Program-made: the position numbers and the translations under genes
NCBI GenBank assembly: GCA_964017125.1
Contig: OZ024914.1
Span: forward strand, 16,354,420 to 16,418,419
Length of the DNA: 64,000 bases
Direction of reading: 5' to 3'
Origin: Flabesymbios commensalis
Taxonomy: Eukaryota; Annelida; Polychaeta; Terebellida; Flabelligeridae
In this document: in pieces, positions 1 to 12,000 of the stretch
Numbering within the stretch: the first letter of the stretch is position 1
How the letters are laid out: every line of letters begins with the position of its first letter
The notes under the pieces: model-generated
Told to the model about the DNA's origin: nothing
Seen by the model: only the letters and a program-made list of their open reading frames with translations
Database searches by the model: none

Positions 1-283
1 TTCTAAATAAAATGTGGCCCGCTCAGCTTCTACACCAGCAACAGTTGAAAACTGGGCAATTAAAGAACTATGATTCGATTCCTCCATTTTCGCTCAAAAA
101 CAGAACATGACAACGCAAGTTGAGAATGCACCCTCTGGCGAGTATTGCGGTGGAGTAGACCAGGGTAGGTTGTAATCATACTTCTTTGCTTGATATTCTA
201 TAGACTGATGAAGTTAATATGAATAGGCATGAATATGAATAGGCATGCCTAGAAAGCGAGCGGCAATTATTGTGGACTAGAGT

Positions 284-1107
284 AGGGTTTTGAAGTTGGA
301 GCGCTGGGCAGACATTTGGGGGATGAAATTCAACCCATCCAAATGTTCTGTCCTCCGAGTGAAGAGACCCCGGGCTAAAGATATAGCATCAGACTACCAG
401 CTCAAAGGGGTCACACTCGGATAAGTAACAAATTCACCTTACTTGGGAGTCAGCATCAGTGAGAACCTGGAATGGGGGGATCACATTTCCAAAATTGCGA
501 GTAAGGCTTATTCCACACTGGATTTCTTAAGGAGGAATTTAAAGGGATGTCCCCCAAAATTAAAAGAGATTGCATATTTTTCAATGGTTCGGTCACTTTT
601 GGAATACTCTTATCCTGTATGGGATCCATACAGGCAAGGTGACATCGATAAATTAAACAGAATTCAAAGAGCTGCTGCACGTTTCGTAACAAACAACTAC
701 CAGCGTAAATCAAGTGTAACAGCTCCTTTCCAAGATCTAGGCTGGACTGACTTATAAACTAGAAAAAAGAACTTCAGGCTGACAAGCCTATACAAAATTT
801 TAAACGGATTAATTGCTGTACCTGTCAGTGACCTTTTAACCCCAGCAGATGAAAGAACTCGTGGTGGACATAAAAAATCATTCAAGCATATTAGAGCTAA
901 CACCACGTTGGGACAAAATTCTTTTTTGTACAAGACCATACCCGATTGGAATCATCTTCCACCAGCTGCTATTGAATCCAGATCAATAGAAGCTTTCAAG
1001 AGCCAACTGAACGATTAGTCTGGTCGGCCGCTCAGCACCAGCCCTTCACCTGATACTCCATTGAGGAAGACTGCGAAGTCATATATTTAAAGATTAAAGA
1101 TTAAAGG
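284..1107 (+). mobile_element. LINE fragment: C-terminal part of a CR1/Jockey-like reverse transcriptase
   Basis: A 5'-truncated non-LTR retrotransposon. The reading frame from about 284 gives the thumb-region pattern LERWADIWGMKFNPSKC, then YLGVSIS, FLRRNL, MVRSLLEYSYPVWDPY, IQRAAARFV, and near the end a TIPDWNHLPP-type motif, all usual in the last 250 residues of CR1/Jockey-type ORF2 proteins. The frame is interrupted by TAA at 422-424 and again at 755-757, and closes with TAG about 1018, so it is a dead copy. The endonuclease and the catalytic palm are missing. The 3' tail after 1018 ends in a short run of ATTAAAG units (about 1088-1107), the kind of simple tail LINEs leave. Family assignment to CR1 versus Jockey is by motif only. 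Confidence 0.85.
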
Positions 1108-2140
1108 GGCTCATGTAATGACATAGGCTATAATAAGGCGATGTACCGTGAGGATAACGTGTAGACTACGCTAGACTACAAATTATATTATGAACAAATC
1201 AAATGGTAGGCCCTACCGCAAAATGTTGAGCGATCCATATATCGTCGGAAGGCTCAGGCAGCCCACTTGCGTGCTAAAGTCTAAGCCAAACAAACGAACA
1301 AACACAGGGGCCTGCAACCATAGGCATAGCATAGAAATATATGTTCTGTGCCTGCAACACTGATTGAGTTAGATTACCGTACACTACTATTTACAGAAAT
1401 GTAGTGTTATCGGGGTGTTATCTACATCGTCATTGTTTAAAAAAAAGAAAAATTAATATTATGAAAATACAAATGCCGAAATAGGCCTATAGATTAGTCT
1501 ACTCTGCCAATACCCACAATTTGATGAGTCGTAGGGGGGAATGTTCATGGGGCTATAGTGATAAACATCAACTGTCCTACCCACTCGCTAGGTGGTACCA
1601 CAATCACATGGGCGATAAAACAAAACAAGTACGATAAAAATATCTGTCTTAGTATGTGGCCAGCAGAAGCTGAACTTTGACATCTGAACAGAAAATAAAC
1701 AAGCAAGATATCAACGCCCTTGAACATGATCAGAGGCATGCTGGACCACGAAATATCTGTCATAACACTGTGTCTGTAAGGGTTAAAAAATCAAATCCAT
1801 TTTTGCTAGTGACCACACGCGTTGCTTAAAGAGCTCGCTCCAGCTCGTGCATCTGCTCGCTATAGGCCCTAATTTGATGTTTTTATCCTAAATGCAATTG
1901 TTTATGAACATTGATCTATTATCTGTGATGTTAGAAGCTTTCATAAATTTTCGAATGTCATGCTGTAGGCCCTATATACAAATGAAAAGTTTTTAAGCTT
2001 TAAAATTAGCTTAATTCTCACTATAGTAGGTAAATCACATGAATTTTCAAGTTGTCAAATAAAATTATGCTGAACCTTTTTTCGTACCTACCTACATGAT
2101 AAAATAAATATATGACCACATTCCACAGTATTATATACAG
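1108..2140. other. AT-rich intergenic DNA, nothing recognised
   Basis: No coding pattern, RNA gene or clear repeat was seen. Short open frames here have no domain-like composition. Confidence 0.5.
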
Positions 2141-2249
2141 AATACAGCATTAGCTCATCGGTGTCGTCTCAATCACTGATGTTAAGCAACGCCGGGCCCT
2201 GTCCATAATTGGATGGGTGACCGTCTGGGACTACCAGGTGCTGTATGCT
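2141..2249 (+). repeat. 5S rRNA-like pseudogene or 5S-derived SINE
   Basis: From about 2155 to 2249 the sequence follows the 3' two thirds of animal 5S rRNA: the segments TTAAGCAACGCCGGGCC, TTGGATGGGTGACCG, TGGGACTACCAGGTGCTGTA appear in order with the right spacing. The internal control region (box A and box C parts) is recognisable. The first 30-40 bases of a 5S gene are poorly matched and there is no T-run terminator directly after the 3' end, so a functional gene is unlikely. It is either a dispersed 5S pseudogene or the head of a 5S-derived (SINE3-like) element whose body would continue after 2249. Confidence 0.75.
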
Positions 2250-2915
2250 AGGACATGCGCGCAGCAATGTGGTGTCGTGGGGCTCAGACAACCACGTACG
2301 TAAATCAGACAGTTTTCATCCGTAGAGACCTCAGAAAATCCACAATGTGGAGCGATAGCACCCGTGGCGCGATAGCACCATGGCGCGATAGCTCTTTCTG
2401 AGCCGTTATATAGTCTTGCAAACTAGGAAATAGTGCTCAGTATATAAAGAAAAAAAAATTACTGAGCAAGAAAAATACTGTGCTAGATCAAAATCTGAGC
2501 TAAATTATAAAAACGTCCAAAAGTTGTGACCTCAAATGTTGAAAATCGCAGGAGGGATACAGAATCCAAAACATCAACCAGACACTTGAACTTTTTGAAG
2601 CAGCTGAAGAAAACTACTGAGAAGAACGTTTCTGGGAGTATTAGTTTTTAGATACATCAGGGCACCCAATGAGTGCCTCGCAATTAATACATAGCTAGCT
2701 ACCAGTAGCAAATATACCACATATGCACATAACAATCAGAAATCTGGGCATAGCCTAAGGCCCCTGGTTATCTTATAATTCTTATAAGTTTTACACAAGT
2801 CCACAAGGGAGTCATGGAAGAAGAAAAAAATTGGTGGATTTTCATCCTTATTATGGATAAGAAACGTCCATTTTTACCCTCTGTGCGCCCCATGAGGAAA
2901 CGTCCCAGACAGCAA
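2250..2915. other. Unassigned DNA with a short GCGATAGC repeat
   Basis: Around 2350-2392 the word GCGATAGC occurs three times about 20 bases apart (each before a CACC, CACC or TCTT). The remainder shows no gene and may be the body of the 5S-headed repeat. Confidence 0.4.
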
Positions 2916-3045
2916 GGGGTCGTTCAACAATTACGTAACGCTTTTTTGGACGATTTTTGACCCCCCCCCTCCCCCCTTCGTAACGCGTATCTCTTAAACC
3001 CCCCCCCTTCCTCTCTAAGCGTTACGTAATTATTGAACGGCCCCC
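2916..3045. mobile_element. Short MITE with terminal inverted repeats
   Basis: The left end (from 2916) and right end (to about 3044) are inverted copies of each other over about 27 bases, with core CAATTACGTAACGC against GCGTTACGTAATTATTG. Between them lie C-rich runs and a second GTAACGCG word. The size (about 130 bp), inverted ends and lack of coding capacity fit a non-autonomous DNA transposon. No convincing target-site duplication was found, so the superfamily is unknown. Confidence 0.7.
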
Positions 3046-3049
3046 TGTT

Positions 3050-3260
3050 GCACCGAATGCCACCTGTTGCCAGTGGGGGCTCACCACACAGATGTCCAGC
3101 TGATAGCGGGTGGCCCACCAGCTTTATTTTTTGTCGGCAGTGGACCACTGGTGGTCCATCAGTGGCAAATCCCACCCTCCGATTGCCGCCTGCGTGCCAC
3201 TTGTGGTCCACCAGTGGCGTTTTTGTCGCTCATAGCCACTGGTGGACCACTGGAATGATA
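3050..3260. repeat. Cluster of palindromic CCACTGGTGG motifs, copy 1
   Basis: About seven variants of CCAC(C/T)(A/G)GTGG or GGTCCACCAGTGG crowd into 200 bases, several being self-complementary (for example around 3142-3164 and 3204-3222). The GC-rich composition differs from the AT-rich surroundings. Similar clusters recur at 6141-6520 and 20200-20255, so this is a dispersed hairpin-rich repeat. Confidence 0.6.
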
Positions 3261-3270
3261 TGTGGTCTGG

Positions 3271-3885
3271 GGTAGGGCCGACAAACAAAACTTTACCAAG
3301 TCTTTATCCTGGGCAAGCTAGTGCAGCCTTCCCCGGGTATCTCAATTCTTAGAGATTCCCACATTTTACTGTCCAAACGGCCCGATTTATGGCCTCCACA
3401 TAGTCTATTTTCATTTTTTGCATTTTTTAACAAAAACGATATATGCACTATATATAGTCTAATGACCATGGTGTGCCAGTGAGCCTTTACACGAAGACTT
3501 TATTCCTTGGTCAATGTTTGTACGTACTTTCTCTCACTACAGCAAGAGTGAAATGTGGGCTGTTAGTGTACCAAACCATAGTCAGTAGGCCTGAAGTGCC
3601 CATCATTTTGACAGTAAATGTATTGTCGTTCTGTTCTGCCTCCTAGTGAAGGACTGTAGGCTAACAGTAACCTTGAATTTATGTTAAAAAATTTTTACAA
3701 AACCAATTATAAAAAAGTAAAAACTTTTGTATCATTCTGAGGGGTTAAAAAATTTGTTGCTGTTGCACAAAATTTATTTTGCTCAATGTTTGTCATTGAA
3801 CCTTACAGTTTCAAATCTTATAGAGCTTTATGCATGTTAGGTTACATTCTAAAATGTTAGTTCTGAGCTTAGGATTTTTTCAAAA
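3271..3885. other. AT-rich DNA, nothing recognised
   Basis: No gene or repeat could be supported here. Confidence 0.5.
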
Positions 3886-4345
3886 TAAGTCCATGTGGGG
3901 TTTGTTCGACCAAAAACAAATACAATGGGGCTAGTTGACTGTTCACATTAAACTCACAAAATATGGTAGGGACTACATCCAGCTCTCAGACTCCGTCCAC
4001 CCCCATCCCATTTTCGAACAAACCCCAAATGTGGGGTTTGTTCGAACAGTGAAAAAACTAACTTCAACATGTTTCACTGATATTACTTTGTTTTCAATTT
4101 GAGAATAATGTATGCTAAAAATAGCATCTTTAGCTGAATACTTCTGGATAAAAATGATAAGTTTCCTAACGTTTGTTCGAACTAGCCCCGGTCTCCCCAT
4201 CTCATACCTGATACTGGTTATTATAAAACATTAGGCCTAATGGATGCATCCTTGGATATGAAATGGTGTGATCTGCCACTTTTAAAAAGCGGTAGATACA
4301 TGAATATCCAAGAGACGTAATGTAGGGGAGACCGGGGCACCATGC
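3886..4345. repeat. GGGGTTTGTTCGAAC repeat region bounded by inverted GGGGAGACCGGGGC
   Basis: The word GGGGTTTGTTCG appears at about 3898 and 4033, with an inverted CGAACAAACCCC at 4016, and GTTTGTTCGAACTAGCCCC near 4170. The inverted words CCCCGGTCTCCCC (4187) and GGGGAGACCGGGGC (4326) face each other. A related GCCCCGATCTCCCC word occurs at 47350. This looks like a dispersed repeat, perhaps nested, but its ends could not be fixed. Confidence 0.45.
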
Positions 4346-5185
4346 CCATCGGGACACTGTAAACATATGTTTTTTTGGCCAATTGCATTATTTAATTATG
4401 ACAATGGAGCCCAATAATTTTGACCAGAAGAATTGGTGGTGGTACCTCGAGTCGAGATTATGTTTTTCAAGACCCATGGGCGATAATAGAAGATTATTCA
4501 GGGGTGCGCACAGGGGGAGAGTCAGAAGGGTCCTGACCACTCCACCCCCCTTGAGGTGCAGATTTGAAAACAATATCTGTGGATTTCAGGGGACGATCTC
4601 GAGCCCCTGGTACCGGAACCGCCATTTTTTGATATTTTGACCCCCCCCCCCTCTATAGCGGGAAACTGCGGTCATTCCCTGAATTCTTAGCTTGGGCACT
4701 ACACTATAACAATCGCCATAATGGGGCACCATGGGCGGTGTTCAGGATTTACTGTCATTCGGCACCAATGCGCCACCTGTTGAATGCCTTCTATGATGCT
4801 TGGTGATACTGCGTCTAGCCCCACAAGTAGGCCTAATGATATGATTGATACCGTTGGTTCAGGGGTATTTATGATCCAGATAGGGTTGGTGGTTATTTTC
4901 TGCTGCTGATTGCGAATGCTGTTGAGCAGGGTGTTGCACCCGGCCATTATGGACCTGTAATTGATGGAAGGAGGATGTGTTATTAAAACTTTGCAACCTA
5001 TTTAAGTTTCCTGTTCTCCTACACTTTCTTCACAAGTCATTATTCTGAACAGACGGGCTACCATAGATATGCCCAGGACACGATAGACGTGTCTATGGTG
5101 TAGGCCTACCATTATTGACATTAATGTCCATGGTTCTCCGTCCTCAGAGAATATATATATTTCTTCATTTCACTATCCCTAAAAT
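4346..5185. other. Unassigned DNA with a small imperfect hairpin
   Basis: No gene seen. An imperfect hairpin with arms ACCATAGA / TCTATGGT spans 5060-5100. A C-run lies at about 4641-4651. Confidence 0.4.
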
Positions 5186-5285
5186 GCTGATTTTTACAAT
5201 TAATTATAACATTTTTATTTCTCAAGTCACTGTTGATAAAGTGTTAATTGACACAGGAAGTTCCTCCAACATGCCCAGTAGAAAT
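5186..5285 (+). pseudogene. Possible retropepsin-like fossil fragment
   Basis: One frame reads a short stretch containing LIDTGSSSN, which matches the active-site region of retroelement aspartic proteases. No neighbouring reverse transcriptase or integrase was seen and the similarity is confined to about 20 residues. It may be a small fossil of an LTR-type element or a chance match. Confidence 0.3.
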
Positions 5286-5507
5286 GTTCATTGTTATGTA
5301 ATTTTCGTTTCAGTTTATGTTTTTTCACGTCCTTTGTCTAAATATTGTATGAACTATGATGTTCATACTTAGGTAAGCAGCCTAATCACTTTTTTGCTCT
5401 ATCAATAAAACACACAGAAGTATGCAATACATATATAGAAAATATTTTTTAATACAAGCTGTACACTCAATTCACGGGGTAGTAGTAGTATTAAATCGTT
5501 GTTTTAC

Positions 5508-6075
5508 GTCACCTCACTCACCTCACCTCACCCCACCTCACCTCACCTCACCTCACCTCACCTCACCCACCTCACCTCACCAACCTCACCACACTCACCT
5601 CACCTCACCTCATCTCACTCACCTCACTCACCTCACCTCGCCTCACCTCACCTCACCTCACCTCACTCACCTCACCTCACTCACCTTTACCTCACCTCAC
5701 CTCACTCACCTCACTCACCTTACCTCACCTCACTCACCTCACCTCACCTCACTCACCTCCTCACCTCACTCACCTCACTCACCTCACCTCACTCACCTCA
5801 CCTCACTCACCTCACCTCACTCACCTCACCTCACTCACCTCACCTCACCTCACCTCACCTCACCTCACCTCACTCACCTCACCTCACTCACCTCACTCAC
5901 CCCACTCACCTCACCTCACCTCACCTCACCTCACTCACCTCACCTCACCTCACTCACCTCACTCACTTCACCTCACCTCACCCACACACCCACCCACCCA
6001 CCCACCTCACCTCACCTCACCTCACCTCACCTCACTCACTCACTCACTCACTCACTCATTCACTCACGCACTCAC
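5508..6075. repeat. CCTCA pentamer array (with CTCA tetramer edge)
   Basis: About 480 bases made almost only of CCTCA and CTCAC units in an irregular 5/9-base mixture, followed from about 6030 by a CACT tetramer run and a degenerate CACTCA tail to about 6075. The array lacks stop codons in two frames, which gives long apparent proteins of His-Leu-Thr-Ser-Pro repeats; these are not genes. One strand is pure pyrimidine plus A with no G over most of its length. Confidence 0.95.
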
Positions 6076-6140
6076 TTGCTCATGTATACTCTCTCCTCTA
6101 CTCACTCATCATCTCTACATTACTCACTGATCTTCTCCAC

Positions 6141-6520
6141 CACCTACAGCCAACACCACCAGTGGACCGCCATCAGTTTGCCGGAGGATCGCCGTACAAC
6201 CGATCTGGTGGCCCACTGGGGGGTGGGGGCTCCAACTGATGTATAAATATGGCATTGGTTACGAGATAGCTCTAATTAACTGCTATTGGCCCGTTAATGC
6301 TCCACTTGTGCTGATGGATGTATAGTCATTGGGTCGTCAGCGCTCTACTACAAGAGACGCTAGAGGGCCGCTGGTGGCCCACTGACTGTCTACTATGTGT
6401 GCTCCTGTTGGCTGCAAACAGCTCAGTGCAATTTTAAATACTACCATATAATCCCGATGGCAGGTTTATCTGGTGGCACACTGGTTGGTGGATGACAGTG
6501 ATTGATTCCGCTAGTGGTTG
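6141..6520. repeat. Cluster of palindromic CCACTGG motifs, copy 2
   Basis: Directly beyond the CCTCA array the words CACCAGTGGACC, GGTGGCCCACTGG, CTGGTGGCCCACTG and GGTGGCACACTGG occur within 350 bases, the same vocabulary as at 3050-3260. GC-rich relative to the flanks and without coding pattern. Confidence 0.5.
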
Positions 6521-7370
6521 GCCTGTGGCCTGATGGACAAACTGCTACCGGTCAACTACTGACAACGTTATGACGGACTGACAATGTGTTGCTACCTTGG
6601 TGAATAAAAGAGCTGTATTGTTCCTCTTTATGTGAAATGCAATCATAAAGTAGAAAGGATTGCAAATTATATCATTGTTGCATTGCAGTTTGCACTTAAC
6701 TGATCTGACGTTCCCCAGAGGCGGGGAATGTCCGATCAACCAGTTCCAATTAGATTTTGCGATATTATATTTTTTTAATATTAAGGACAACTAACTATAA
6801 TTTTTAGTAGGGCATCATACATGCGGAAGCAATATATGTCAACAATAATGACTGATTTCGGTAATAGCTGTAACATTAGCTATAACATTAAAAATATATA
6901 TTTTCTATAAATTATAAGCGGTGCATAAGTAAGTTGTCATTGAAAAAAACCCAAGTAATCAAATAATTGAACATGCACACTGAATTATAGGACAGCATCG
7001 ATACCAAATCAAACTTGAAAATAAAAAATAATACAAGAAGAAAAAATAATATATTTTTAATTATCAACAATAACCTTATGTAAGTCAAATGTGCAACACA
7101 AACAAAACATGACAATTTGAAATAACAATAACTACTCGCAAAGTGAAAAAATATGTTTTTTATCTAGGTTGGAATAAGGATCCTAGAATCCTCTATGTAT
7201 GGCCATGATGGCGAAAGGTACAATTGTGCGGAGATTGTGGCACCCGTTTTAGCTAACCAACCAGAGGCAGTCCACAGATCAACCCTCCAAAAAAAGCTAT
7301 TTTGTCTCGTTTTATTTCACCTTGAGATATGAATTGTTGCTAGGCCTATAGGCCTATATATAACTTATTT
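6521..7370. other. AT-rich DNA, nothing recognised
   Basis: No coding pattern, RNA gene or clear repeat was seen. Confidence 0.5.
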
Positions 7371-7377
7371 GTAATAA

Positions 7378-7800
7378 CTTGTAGTTGGGTCTCGCGACCC
7401 ACAACTTCAAGTGGGTGAAAAAATACTTGTATACAATTTGAAGCACAATATATGTCAATCTTGTAAATTTTGAGTTCTTTTCTCTTCGGGATAGGAATTT
7501 ATCTGTCCACTCTACAACCAATTATATCCGGCTAAACACGAGAAAAGCTAGAAACTCTGTAGTTTCTCACAATAATAACTGGAAGTGGGAAGTGTTACGA
7601 ATAACCCTTAAAGTGCTAAAATATAAAATTTAATTTTTCACCCTATTGAAATCGTGTCTCGCTTCCGCGACCCACAATTATTTGTCCAATTTAAGACCAA
7701 TGATTTCGAAATTTTGAAGTTTGAGCTAACATTCCTTTCCAAATAACAGTGAGTTGATCGGCTGATAAAACGGATGGAAAACAACTAAAGTCGTGTTTAG
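7378..7800. mobile_element. Decayed TTAA-type MITEs with CGCGACCCACAA hairpin
   Basis: Two degenerate pieces of the hairpin family seen clearly at 12385-12611. At 7385-7420 GGGTCTCGCGACCCACAA is followed by CTTCAAGTGGGTGAAAA; at 7600-7800 AACCCTTAAAGTGC begins a block with TCTCGCTTCCGCGACC and the same downstream words AATAACAGTGA, TGATCGGCTGAT and AAACGGAT as the 12.4 kb copy. Ends are worn. Confidence 0.55.
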
Positions 7801-8808
7801 TTATATTATACATAAAAAAATATATCAATGCCCTTCTGGTAATGAATTATGGACAGCGAATTTTATTAAAAATATTTCATTTGGTGCTAAAATAAACAAG
7901 GGTGCTTAACTCTTGTGCTGAGGGAATCGCATATATATACATTTTAGATCAATAGAAATATTACTAAATTGACAAAATAGTTTTTTGGTGGATGCTTAGT
8001 TCATCAGATAATTTAACATTAGAAAATCCGTTTGGTCATAAATATAACTTTTTTTCTGTCTTTTGAAGTTGGACATTGCGTCAGCAATTCCAGCTTTAAA
8101 TGAATGAAAACTAGAAAGAAACAATTTAGCAGCACGATGGTTACAACAAGTATATCGGAAAGTGTCATTGTGGGATTATTAATACTTGGCTTCAAGTAGA
8201 GACCTATGTCAAGCAACTCGAGCTAGTGAAATAGCAAAGTTTAAAATAAACCAAAGTCAGCTCTTAAGATCAGGTGGAGTTTGTTCTTAAACATGGTAAA
8301 TAGGCCTACTAAGATATACATGTGTTTTATATTTATAAGCGGATCGCTGTAGAGTAAAAGTAGGCCTACATATGAAAACGGTGCAAGTAATAAAAAAATG
8401 AGACGATTATATGCACAACTAAAATTAATACGTCTTATCCTGTTGGCCATATTATTACAAAATACGTATTTTAGATGACTGGGCTACCAACAGAAGTGGG
8501 CTACATAGGGAAATTTTGCTACCATTTTGTAGATTGTAGCTCTAGCATTATTGTAATACGTGCTCTACGTGTTTTCTCTTAAATCCGACATGTATACAGA
8601 CAGTATCATATGGATATTCAATTTTCGAAGTGCATTGAAGATAGAGATTCCTTTTTAGCGTGTGTTCTCTGCAACAAATACAAATACGTGCCTATCCATT
8701 CTCACATGTAAATTACCATGATCACTGTTTACTCTTCATAAAAATTGACAATTATTATACATTTTATTCATGTTATTTGTACATTTCTGATGTATATATC
8801 AGAAGCAG
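7801..8808. other. AT-rich DNA downstream of the dispanin gene
   Basis: Nothing was supported as a gene. A hydrophobic open frame on the minus strand at 8019-8216 was considered and rejected. Confidence 0.4.
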
Positions 8809-8809
8809 G

Positions 8810-9042
8810 CAGCCCTGCAAGCACCAGACATTGCCCCTATGTTGTTTCAATGTTGGCCCAACCTCTACGACGCATAGCCAACATTGAAACAACACACGAG
8901 CAGTGTCTTGTTTCTATTAGGAATGGCAGGTTGTTGTTTGCACCCAGCAAACATCGCATACTGATCCAATGTTGATTAAATGGTGGGCCAGCGTCGAAGA
9001 CGATGGTCCAACATCGAACCAACATTGGTCTTTCTGACTGGG
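8810..9042. mobile_element. Two GTTGG/CCAAC hairpin MITEs side by side
   Basis: The second unit (8943-9042) begins CCCAGCAAACA and ends TGACTGGG, with TCCAATGTTG on the left facing CAACATTGG on the right around a core GGGCCAGCGTCGAAGACG. The first unit (about 8810-8912) has TTGTTTCAATGTTGGCCCAA facing GCCAACATTGAAACAA. Both can fold on themselves along almost their whole length. They lie just past the stop codon of the dispanin gene and so probably sit in its 3' flank or 3' UTR. Confidence 0.75.
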
Positions 9043-9075
9043 CAGGTGGTGCTAATCAACTGAATGATTCAATGT

Positions 9076-12000
9076 TTATGGAGCTTTGTGCTTGAAGACG
9101 ATTCCAAGAATTATGAAGAGGGCGACCAAACAGCCGAGTCCACAGATATAAGAGATTATTGACAAACGTCGAGCTTCAGCAGAAGTCTTCATGGCTGTTT
9201 GTGCGAAGCCAGACAAGATGGCGTAACGACACTGCCTCGATTTTTTATATGCAAACCACCCAACCGGAAAAAACAAAAGAAGAGCAATGATTGCGTAATT
9301 CATGTAGTCAGGTGGCGGGGAGATGTGTCTCTGAAGAAAAGAAAATATAACAACAATTATTATGACATTAGGTATACATAAGTAATACATGATGCAACTA
9401 TCGGAAGCAAATAAAAAATGCAATTAAAAGTAATTCATGTATGACGATCCGTTTGACATACTCTTGATAATTCACGACCAAAAACATACATTATTTTGAC
9501 CACCTGACTATAAGCCTACCTGTAGAATCACATTTGGTGGTACCTGGTACACTACTCCAGGTTGCATGGGCTGACTTGGCTGGTACCCCGGTGTAGGTGC
9601 TCCCGTTATCTGGTACCCAGGTGTAGGTGCTCCCGTCCTCAGTTGCTGAGGATATTGAGGGTGACACGTGTTGTAAAACGGGTTTTCAATTCCTTAAAAC
9701 AAACATATGTTAATAGTAGGGATAATATTGGCATTTCAAGATTAACAAATGCTTAATTTAAATTTGATTATTTTTTTCTTCTGATTGAAGCCGGAATTGC
9801 TCAGGCAATTTCCATATAAAAGAAAAAGAAAATACATTTTAACTAAGGCCTTTAGAATGATAGATTATAAACATACTGATCACATTTACCCTGAACACAA
9901 AGCTGCCAACAATTTCGAGTTTGAGAGCAGCCATGGCGGCCGCTCTTAAACTTAAACTGAAACACAAGGCCATAACTAAATTTACAATATACACGAGTGG
10001 ATCGTAGCCCAGAAAGTAAATTTTATGTATACATGTATCATCAAACCAGTCACTAAACTACATCAGGGTAAACTTTGCATCAAACAGTTTAAACATGACT
10101 AATCGTATATTAATTATGTTTACAGGCCTATATAGTATCCGGGTCGCTATATTGAATCTAACACCGTGGTCGATTTCTATATACATTTTTTATTCTGTAT
10201 GGCTATTATAACAATTAGTAAAATGCAGATAAAGTACATAGTGCGTTCCTCACATACTTGTCTGTCTGCGTGTAATGGCTTATTCTGTACTTTATGCGCT
10301 AAATATTAACTCTTAACTCTTCAAGCCTGAATTAACCAGTATCATCTTCATTCACTACAAGCCGCGAATTGCTGTCGCAATTCTCGACTTGTAGATGATT
10401 TGAAGTAGGTGAAAAATTAAAGAAAATTGCTAAGTATTTGTAAACCAGTTTCACAGAAATTTTCATTCTAAAACCCTTAGTTTTTTGAAAATTAGGTCGT
10501 TTTTCGGCGATGTAAAATGGTTCTTTAATGCATCGTGAGGGCTCAAAGGGTTATTGCGCTGAAATATCTTTAAACCAAGAGACACAAGGTTGTTTTTCAA
10601 TTTGAAATCATCATAAATACCTCAGTTAGCTCTTTCCGCTTCATTTGAATACATATATACTATGGATCTACGGCCATCATAAATGTTTTACTCTTTCAGT
10701 GTGGGGATCGACCGCGCTGAATAGGTTAAATAAATTATTATACCAATTATGATTCATGTAATTTGGACTCACTTATGTCAAGGAGAAAGAACGAAATTCG
10801 ATAGTTTCGTATATCTGAGTGTAAGAGGCGCGCAGCGCTGACAGTGAGTATATTCAGATCTACGAATCTATTGTAATTGAGTTTTTTCTTCGACTTAAAA
10901 TACACAAAATAGATAGGCTACATGTGTTTCAAAATTTGATAGATAAAATAGTCAGTGTGGGTAACCAAGAAACATTAGGCATTTAGTGTCTTGGTAAAAC
11001 CTAAATAATAATCACTGTGCCCGACCGTGCCAGTATGAAAAATAACAGTAATTTCGTAGATCCGAATTTAAGATCATCGTGTTATTGTTGGAAAACAATT
11101 ATCACGTTATTATTAAAAATGCAATGTGTTCTGCAAGTGTACATTGCGCAAAAATATTGCGCAAAGCGAAAACACACACTAAGATATTAAAGGCGTGTCA
11201 ATGTAATTGATCTCTTCGTAATTATTAACCAGAAGCACGTACACATGCTTTAGTTTGATTGACTATGTGAATAATATCTTCTATCAAGATGATATTGTTA
11301 AATAGCTCAAGAATGGTCCATGACAATATTATTTGGGTTTCTAATGCACGCTTCTCCAAAATGCTAAAAAGTTGCACGTGTTCGCTGGAACAATTTGAAA
11401 AGACAAGGGTACTATCTTGACAAAATTACCAAAATGACATTAAAAATTTAAAAAAAAATTCTGAAGCTCCTAAAGGTCCAATAGTCTGGTGATCTTTAAT
11501 GAAGAGAAGGAATGTCGTTAGAACATGTACAGTAGAAGTAGAAATGTTAAAATGAGTGTTTAAATAATATTGTAAAAAGTTAATAAAATAATGACAAAAA
11601 AATAATGCAATATGACACTATTATGACATCATGTTGCAACACCAGAAAAATGTTATCGTACGATCAACCTTAAATTATTTTTTGAAGCAACAATACATAT
11701 CAAAACAATTGAAATATTCAAATACAGATCGCAAGGAATTTAAAATTATAAAATATAATAGTTTTTGATAAAAACTATTATATTATTTAAACATTTAAAA
11801 TCGACACATATATATAGAAAACATTTTGGGAGAGAAGTTACGTTATAAACATACATGTAGGCCTACGTCCCGAGGAACATATTTATAACATGGAGAAAAG
11901 TGTGTTCTAAAAATAAATAACTATGTGTCAGCGTTTCATTGAAAATTATTAGGATACAGTTTTGATTCATTAGAATTCGACATATAGGTCATCAAGCTAG

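Noticed and set aside
5422-6246. Long open frames of His-Leu-Thr-Ser-Pro repeats
   Set aside because: They arise from the CCTCA array, which has no stop codon in two frames; no domain or splice context.
8019-8450. Hydrophobic minus-strand frames as further dispanin exons or a separate membrane protein
   Set aside because: The dispanin frame ends at 9076 and these have no recognisable domain or splice sites; a loose similarity of 8085-8170 to 59570-59670 was too weak to use.
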